Part shown: positions 56,779-64,000 of the stretch, in pieces
Layout: each line of letters starts with the position of its first letter
How positions within the stretch are numbered: the first letter of the stretch is position 1
NCBI GenBank assembly: GCA_963573385.1
Contig: CAUYLG010075570.1
Span: forward strand, 1-64,000
Length of the DNA: 64,000 nucleotides
From: Cacajao melanocephalus
Taxonomy: Eukaryota; Chordata; Mammalia; Primates; Pitheciidae
Reading direction: 5' to 3'
Made by a program: the position numbers and the translations under genes
Notes under the pieces: generated by a model
Databases searched by the model: none
What the model was told of the DNA's origin: nothing
The model's input: the letters and a program-made list of their open reading frames with translations, nothing else

Positions 56779-59225
56779 TTATGCAAAGTACTTCTATTCT
56801 TCCTGGGCTAAGTTAGAGCAAGCATAAAGGGACACAGTGTTTTCATCATCACTGGGAGTCTGTAGCCTCCATGTGAGTTCCCACACACACTGCTGATGCC
56901 TGGAGTGGAGAACCTGACCTTTTGCAGGCTAAAATGTAGTAAGGGCCACATATGTAACTTGATCGATGGTGCTTTAGCTAAAGTTATGTAAGGCAAAATG
57001 CCTACATGTAAAATGTGACTTCTTATTCCATAGTCAGGCAATATTGAAAGATGCTAAAAATATTAACAGTACTCTTTCTCCAAAGCTGGCCATGCCCCTT
57101 CTCTATTTGAACATGTGAGTTTGTCCTTGCTAAAAAAGCCATCAAGGTGGGGAAGGTCAAGGGTCTGGGTGATAGTGATGGGATGCTGTCCTGGTGAGAA
57201 CCACCAAGATAAACACATAGCCGGCCATCCATGGATCCAGTTGTCACCTCCACAGCATCAGAAAGTGCCTTCAGGAAAACTCAGGGCCCACGGGTATCTG
57301 AGGCTGCAGGGCGGGAGATACCACCTCTGTCCCAGGAGGGGCCTTTCTCCCTCCAGGACCTTCTCAGTACTTTCTTACTTCCCATGACCCTCTAGCATGA
57401 AGGCACCATTTGCCCAGTGGCTGACAACACAAAACTGTTAGACAAATAGGCTAGGAGATTCAATGTCAGTGCTTAGATAATCAATTTTAAAAAGTTTTAT
57501 TATATTTGTTTCAATGTTCCTTTAAAAAAAAAAACCCATTGGTAAATAATTGAATGAAGATAGTGGGAACAGGGAAGAAATGAAAACCGGGAATTTCTGC
57601 AGGAATGAGTTCAGGTAGAGGGAAGAAAGCAAGTACCGCTGAAGGAAGGGCATGCGGAGGCCAGACTACCAAAAGGAAACAGTTCTAAGAAAGACTTCTT
57701 TATACTGATTATCAAAGTGTTACCATTTAATCTACTAGACCATTTGTCTGTGGGCATAGGGAGCTCTGTTCGAGCTCATCCAATAGTGTTTCTGCTTCTA
57801 TCCCAGAATCGCATATCAATTTTTTTTTCCGCTGTCTGCATTGTGTCCCCCATCCCCCCCGCCACATCCCTTCCTGCACACTCTCGTCTGAGAGCATCCG
57901 GGTTCTCAGGGGCGAGCACCTGTCTGCCAGAGAGGCCCAAGGGGCATACGGTGGCCCCTGCTTCTCTCCTGGCTTGTCTCAGATCCATACAGCCCACCTT
58001 GAGGCTTTGATTTCCTTGTCCACTTCCAGGATTCTGTCTTGTGTACTCATCTGCCATTGTTCGATCCTGCATACTCCATTCTGCAACTCAGCCTGTCCCT
58101 GGGCCCCTCCTTATGAAGGAGTAATTTAAGACCCCATCTGCCAAATGGCAACGAGAATCAAGAGACAGCAGAACTTACAGCCTTGCTTATGTGGCATTGA
58201 ACGAGTATTGCTTGGATGTCACCTAAAACATCAGTTCTATCTTCAAGTGGCAAGAAAACATAGCACTTGGTACCACCCATCTCAGAAAGAAAAACTAAGA
58301 CATTGAAATAGGTCATCTGATAGATTTCCAGATTGGATTCATGTTGTTAACTTCCTGCTGTCAAAATAGAAGCATGTTTCTCTCTACCCATTCATCATTT
58401 TTAATAAAAGCTGGAAAACATTATCGAAGATACACAGGGTGTGACACTCACTAGTGAGACTTTGAAGCTCACTTACAGAATGAGTTTGTTGGTGGCTCTT
58501 GTCAACACAAATAAAGATTTGCATCCAAAACTGTCCCTTCTTGGTATCTATGTTAAGAGTAAAGCTCAGCATATCTAATCCTACCCTTTCATTCTAACTT
58601 TAACGAAATAACCATTTATGTGAGGGAGCCCAATTTAGCCTTAGAAATTTGGGCTAAATCGATGGTTCCTTGGCAGATCGCTGGGTAATTTGTGGATCTC
58701 AATGAAAACACTTTGTTTGTTAGAGAATGTCACATTGTCAATATTCTATGTCTCTTTGAAAGTGAATGTGAAGGGTTCTGCCATTTTCCTGATTCACTCT
58801 AAAGCCAGAATCTAAACTCTATTTCAGAGAGAGGGAAGGCCCCGACCATCGGGCCCCAACGTCCTGGCAGAAGAAAATGTTGTATCTCAGGCCAGCACAT
58901 GTCTAGTTAAGACACGGTTCCTATTAGCCCCCCACATTCCCATCAGTTTCCAAATTGCTCCACTAAAATGGGGCTTGGGATAGGAGCAACGTCCTTACAG
59001 CAGATCAGTGTGGGAACAGGGATTCGCACTGCTGAGGAGAATATACTGATTCTTCTGTCTACTTTAAATCCACACGCTTTAAGCACAAGTCACACCCCTA
59101 ACGATCCTCCTTGGAAATTATTCTGAAAGAAAAAAAATTCATTGCATTTTTTTTCTCAAGGGTGAAGGGAGAGGCAGTTGAAACACAAATATTAAATGGG
59201 AATTTGTGTGCCACTTGACGGTTTT
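56779..59225. other. No recognised repeat; one small hairpin
   Basis: 2.4 kb. Contains a possible hairpin at 58627-58655 (AGCCCAATTT / AAATTTGGGCT). Nothing else assigned. Confidence 0.4.
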
Positions 59226-59430
59226 TGTTTTTAGGGTTTTGTCGTCGTTGTTGTTTGGTTGGTTTCTTGTTTTTTGTTTTTTTTTTTACTTTAAGTTCTG
59301 AGATACATGAGCAGAATGTGCAGGTTTGTTACATAGGTATACATGTGCCACGGTGGTTTGCTGCACCCATCAACCCGTCATCTAGGTTTTAAGCCACGCG
59401 TGCATTAGGTATTTGTCCTAACGCAATTCA
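59226..59430 (-). mobile_element. L1PA/L1PB 3' end, strongly 5'-truncated
   Basis: T-rich head at about 59222-59290, then TTTAAGTTCTGAGATACATG, GTGCAGGTTTGTTACATAGG and TGCATTAGGTATTTGTCCTA; stops near 59430 with only the 3' UTR present. Confidence 0.9.
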
Positions 59431-62039
59431 TGGAAATGGACACACGTAACAAATTCCACTGCTGCAAACCCCAAATGACTAGGTGCTGGAATGCAACTAC
59501 ATCCCGAGCTGCTTGAAATAAATGGGCAATCAGCTGAGCTTAGAGAAATCTTGTTTTAATTATATAGCAAAACATCTCAAAAAATGTGTTTGATCTGGAG
59601 TGGTGGATGATAGCAAAAGCGCATTGAATGAATACATTCACGTCACTGTCACTATTTAACTTAGCGACCTGTCTGCAGGGTCCAGGGAGTCTAACGGCTA
59701 TGCTTTCCTGTAAGCACAGGTGTGCTGTTACTCACACAGAATCTACCCCTGCCGAGTGGCCTCCAACCATGTCTCACTGTATCCCACTGTCATGATTGGA
59801 ATTTGACTTCTGCCAAAAACTGAGCAAAGCTAGAACAGAGACCGTAATCACTAAGCAGTGGCTGAAGATGTTCCTGGAAACCGTTCCAGCCAGAAGCCAA
59901 ATTGTGAATGAGGAAGGAACAGGACACCTCAGAGGAACTCCTTAGAAGTCAGTCTCAGCTGATGCTCCCATTCAATAGGTGTCAGTCATTCCCACCTTCC
60001 AGCAAGAGCTGCCAGGGCTCCGAGCAGGCTGTGCCAGGCGGGCTGGGAGGGTGTCAAAATCCAGTTCGATGGCCCAGCTCTTCACCCCCATTGAAGATAA
60101 ATCATCAGAAAGTTAAGATTTGGGAGCATTGTAGCCCCCAATAAGGGAGGGGAGGGAGATGTCTCTCACTTCCTGTCTAGTGAACGAAGACCTGTGGGAA
60201 TCCTTAGAGGTCCTGACAGAGCCCCCCGCCCCTAGCCTAGGGGCCCCAGGGAATTGTTGTCCTCAGGATACCTGGCCAGCTGCCCTTGCAGTGGCTTCAG
60301 GTGTTAGAAACCCTGCACTTTCAGCCCACACAATTCAATTATCTGTCTCTTTCGTTACTCCTCAAGAGGTGTGACCTAAGCTTGCTTAGCTTGAAATTGA
60401 AAAGTAACCTGAAGTATCACCCATTAATATGTTACTTTGATGTATCAATATTTATGTTCAATTTCTGTTTGGAAAAGGAGGGGCTTTGTGGAATTTTTAA
60501 AATTCATATTTGTGCCCTGACTGTGGCCATAGACTAGTCACTGGGCCAGGTGTCATGCTTGGTAGCTGTGGCACCATGCTGAAATTTCAAAATACTCTTA
60601 GGCCTTTGGCAAATTGAAAAATCTTAAGGTTTCCTAAGACTCTCACAGCTAAGACCTTTTATCTCAGCAATGCCCATTACAAATGCAAGCATGTAGCTCC
60701 ACAGTAGACATTGGCTGGAGGTGAAAATCTACCCCACAGTGCAGCCCATCGTTTCAATGCAGACAGACAGTTTATTGCAAGTCTTGTGGTAGGCAGTCCT
60801 TGAGTCTTTTTAATTAACTTTTTTATTTATCATTGACAAGTCCTTGAAGTTTTATAAACTTCAATACGGATTCAAGGAGGAATCGTTACTATCAGCTTCA
60901 TGCTATAGAATAAAAAGCCTTGAATGTAAAAATAACTACATGGAAAATGATAAACCTTTGAACATCAAGTAGTTCACAATGATGACATAAAAAACCATAG
61001 TCACTGGTAATTTATCATATATATAGATATTTTGAAATAATTGTATCACATGTCAATTAAACTTAATTACATAATCTTATACTGAGAAAAGAGTTTTATA
61101 AGGACAATCTGTAGTTTATTGCAGAGGGATAAGACTATTTTTATTTTTTGAAATAATTTATCTAAAATTAAATTCCCTACGAATGCAGCAGTGGGGGCCA
61201 TTAATAGAGAATCTGTGAGTTGGTGTCTTGCCCATGTGAGACCCAGCTTTTGACTCTGCCTGAGATCCAAGCCATCTAATTGACAGGGAGACACTACTGC
61301 TTCCCTGATAGGAAGCAACGGTGTGGGTGAAAGTCTCAGCTCACCATGTCCCTTGCATGCAACTCCCAATACTTCGTGTGTTAAGAGGCTCACCCTTTTC
61401 TTTCACAGTGGGACATGAGGTTCAACATAAACATAGCCCAGCATGGCATGTCATTTGTCTGATACACAGTGGTAATTGATTTCTTCTCACCAGTAGATTG
61501 TTAATTATTGGAAGGAATGAATGGAGAGAGGAAGGAAGAGAGGGAAGATAGAAGTTTACAGAGTGCTTAGTATGTATTAAGAGCTGGGACTGTGGCTAGA
61601 TAGATGGACAGATAAGTCATGCCCAGAAAGTTCAACCTGAACTGTAACTCTCCTCTTTTGGGAGGCTCTGATAACAAAGAAACAGGATGAGAACACTGAG
61701 CCCCTTAAAAGGCAAGAGGAAAACAAGATGGAACCCACTGAAATGAGGAAATAAGAAGAAAAGGAAAATATACTTTGCTTATGAGTTTGCTTCAAGTGGC
61801 CTTTCTTCGTATCATCCATCAGACTTTTTAGTATGTATGATTTTGAAGCCATTGCAGAGCATTTAGTCAAAATTTCATCTCACTAAGGATGGTGGAGGGT
61901 TGGAGGGCACCATTTTCTTCATTACTAGGGCTCTGTCCACCAGAAAGTGACTGCTTTTGAAAAGCTGTAGATTCTGAAAGCTTTCCTATAATGGGAATTC
62001 TCAATCCCTGCTGTACTTCAGTAGATAGAGGAACAGAGA
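59431..62039. other. No recognised feature
   Basis: 2.6 kb of intron, AT-rich from about 60780. No exon or assignable repeat. Confidence 0.45.
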
Positions 62040-62240
62040 GATGGAGATATATTATACATATACATACATCATTCATATACACATTGATTGTATTATAGAT
62101 ACATATATCTGTATATGTACACATTATATTATATATATACAGTATATATATATTACAGTATGTATTGTATATATATGTGTGTATATATATTATACAATAT
62201 ATACATACATTGTATTATAGATACATAATAGTATAATACA
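62040..62240. repeat. AT-rich TATA/TACATA microsatellite
   Basis: Alternating TA, ATACAT and GTATAT units with a 19-bp direct repeat ATTGTATTATAGATACATA at 62087-62105 and 62209-62227. Confidence 0.9.
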
Positions 62241-62599
62241 TATATCTAAATGTATCTCCACCACAATAGAATTATATTCGTGAGACATACATTCAAAGAC
62301 TCTGCCATTTGACTGCCATCCTCCTCTCTTTGGATGTGATATTTCAGCCAACGCTTCCATCATGTCATTGTGTTTAGTAAGTTTTTCAAAATAGTAGAAC
62401 TAACAGAAAGATATTAATATTTACTAGGCACCCAAGTCTGGGTTCCAGCCAAGCATCGTTGAAGATGTGTCTCATAAGTGAATAATCTCAGTGCCTTATC
62501 TGGCACCTGCACCCCTCTCCCCCACCCGTTGGGTCATTAGAGTCTGGTATCGTAGCATACGCCTGTCCAACAGTGGGTTGTGTCACACATCCCATTAGG
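62241..62599. other. Unassigned
   Basis: Nothing recognised. Confidence 0.4.
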
Positions 62600-62815
62600 C
62601 TCACTAGGAAAAGCCCTGGACTGGTGGTCAGAGCCCTTTCGCTCATGTCTTGTCCCTCCTGCTCATTAGTGTGTCCTTGCTGAGTCATCCAATTTCCCTG
62701 GACCTCGCATTCTTTATCTGATGAGATTCCTGCCTGGCTAGGTTTCAATGATTATTAAATTAGATGATATAAAAAAGCCTAGCATAGAATCTGGAATGTA
62801 GTAGATAATTTTTTT
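62600..62815 (+). mobile_element. MIR SINE
   Basis: Decayed sense MIR: CCCTGGACTGGTGGTCAGAG, TCCCTGGACCTCGCATTCTT, TTATCTGATGAGATTCC and CTAGCATAGAATCTGGAATG. Confidence 0.65.
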
Positions 62816-64000
62816 AAAAACGCTTTTAAAATATGGGTATATCTCTAGTACTCAAGAGGTTCCATTCGCCTGTAAAATGACAGATGGTTCAAACATCTAA
62901 AAATGTCAAGTTAGAAAAACTGCTTACTAATAAGGAATTAGCGGGTAATGCTTCTTTTTTAGGTTGAATCTGAATGAGATGAGCTGGGAATCCCATCACA
63001 TATAATTCAAATATGTTAGAACACTTTTGCTCTAAAATTATCCTTATAAGAGAGGAAAAAAAAGAAACACCTGTCTCCCAAGCTCTTTAAAAATCAACTA
63101 GAGAAGTAGAGAGTTATCTGTTTCTCATTCGTATGTTTTATGCCTGAAGCAGGTCAGATAAGAGGGACACCTTTCATCTCAGGAGGTAGGACTCAGTGAA
63201 CAAAAAAACTTTAAATCATCCGCAATTATTGAATATGCTGTAGATAGAACAAAGAAACCATTCCATCATCTGGCACTTGTTTATCTAGCAACTTTGTCCA
63301 TCTAGATTCTAGAATACAACCAAGAACTCCAAACTAGGGGGAAAATGCAATCACAAAAGATGCCACAATGCCCATGCATTTTAGCCCAGCAACGAAGACC
63401 AATGCTGGAAGCTAAGCAGAGCTGTGTCTTTTTTATTTATTGTTTTTCTAATAAGAAATCCTAACAAGCTCAGAATTGACTGGTTTCCCAGACCAGAGGA
63501 GACTGAAGCAGCAAAGAAAGGGAGATGGATTTGCTAAAACAAGCACATTGAAAGCAACAAGAGGCAAGTCTGACAGTGAATGAAAAAAAAAAAAAAACCC
63601 AGAGCTATAAATCAAAGAAAAAAAAGCCCAAACACATGGCTGTCTGGAATCCTTTATTAGAGAAGCCAGCGTTTCTACCCACCTTATGGTCTCCTGAGGC
63701 TAGGTCTGCATTGAAGGACAAAACAGTATCTGATGCCTCAGCAAGATGGCATGGACACAGGAAGAAAAAGCTTAAGTTATACCCAGTGCAGTCTGCTTGT
63801 GAAGCAAGGGAAGCGTCTGCCACAATTTAGAAAGGTTTCTGGACCGGAATTGGGAAGTGTTTGCTTACCTGTATTGCAATTGAAAAGGGGCAAGTCTGGG
63901 CCGGCTGGAGCACTCATCCTGCAGCCTGTAACCCACGTCCACCTGTCAGCCTCCTCCACTGTGTAACAAGAGAGCATGTATGAGCAGTCCACAGCAAATC
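62816..64000. other. No recognised feature
   Basis: Intron to the window end. Poly-A at 63584-63598. The overlapping frames at 63576-63992 have no domain. Confidence 0.45.

Overview
The window is primate nuclear DNA, most likely human chromosome 21q22. The evidence is dense Alu, L1, L2, MIR and MaLR-type interspersed repeats and one vertebrate coding exon. I found no bacterial, phage or plasmid features. Human and great-ape DNA cannot be told apart from this alone.

The only supported protein-coding segment is 36230-37150 (+). It is the large penultimate coding exon of KCNJ6, which encodes GIRK2/Kir3.2, a G-protein-gated inward-rectifier potassium channel. The exon has a pyrimidine-rich tract ending in AG at its 5' edge, a GTAAG donor at its 3' edge, and phase 1 at both ends. 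It encodes residues 10-315 of the canonical protein: most of the N-terminal domain, both transmembrane helices, the pore loop with the TIGYG filter, and about half of the cytoplasmic domain. The first nine residues and the C-terminal part from residue 316 lie outside the window. Bases 1-36229 are the 3' part of the preceding intron and 37151-64000 the 5' part of the following intron (called introns 2 and 3 here).

Intron 2 part: L1 3' ends on the minus strand (1-728, about 23020-23525, 27870-29940, 30270-31320); nine Alus; several MaLR-like solo LTRs, mostly on the minus strand; old L2 and MIR fragments in both orientations; and two unclassified LTR-like blocks (8148-8703, 9885-10620). Nested insertions are readable: an Alu inside an LTR (5503-5822), an LTR inside an L2 (24206-24642), and a DNA-transposon-like fragment then an L1 in and at the end of another L2 (27020-27870).

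Intron 3 part: a GA-rich mirror-type tract (38550-38770), a CA/CACAT array (about 43110-43435), an inverted MIR pair (45425-45890), a 3-kb run of plus-strand L2 (47690-50700), a three-armed Alu (52400-52840), L1M-type 3' sequence (40660-41120, 54590-55700) and an AT-rich microsatellite (62040-62240).

I found no new gene system. The best items for a second look are a 125-bp inverted duplication about 2.4 kb apart (4075-4199 and 6604-6728), a shorter near-identical inverted pair (about 20617-20669 and 23131-23183), a protein-like open frame at 3775-3979, a tRNA-Ala-like A-box at 38351-38390, and the short intron-retention reading frame after exon 3. Repeat family names and edges come from reading and memory of consensus sequences, so edges are approximate.
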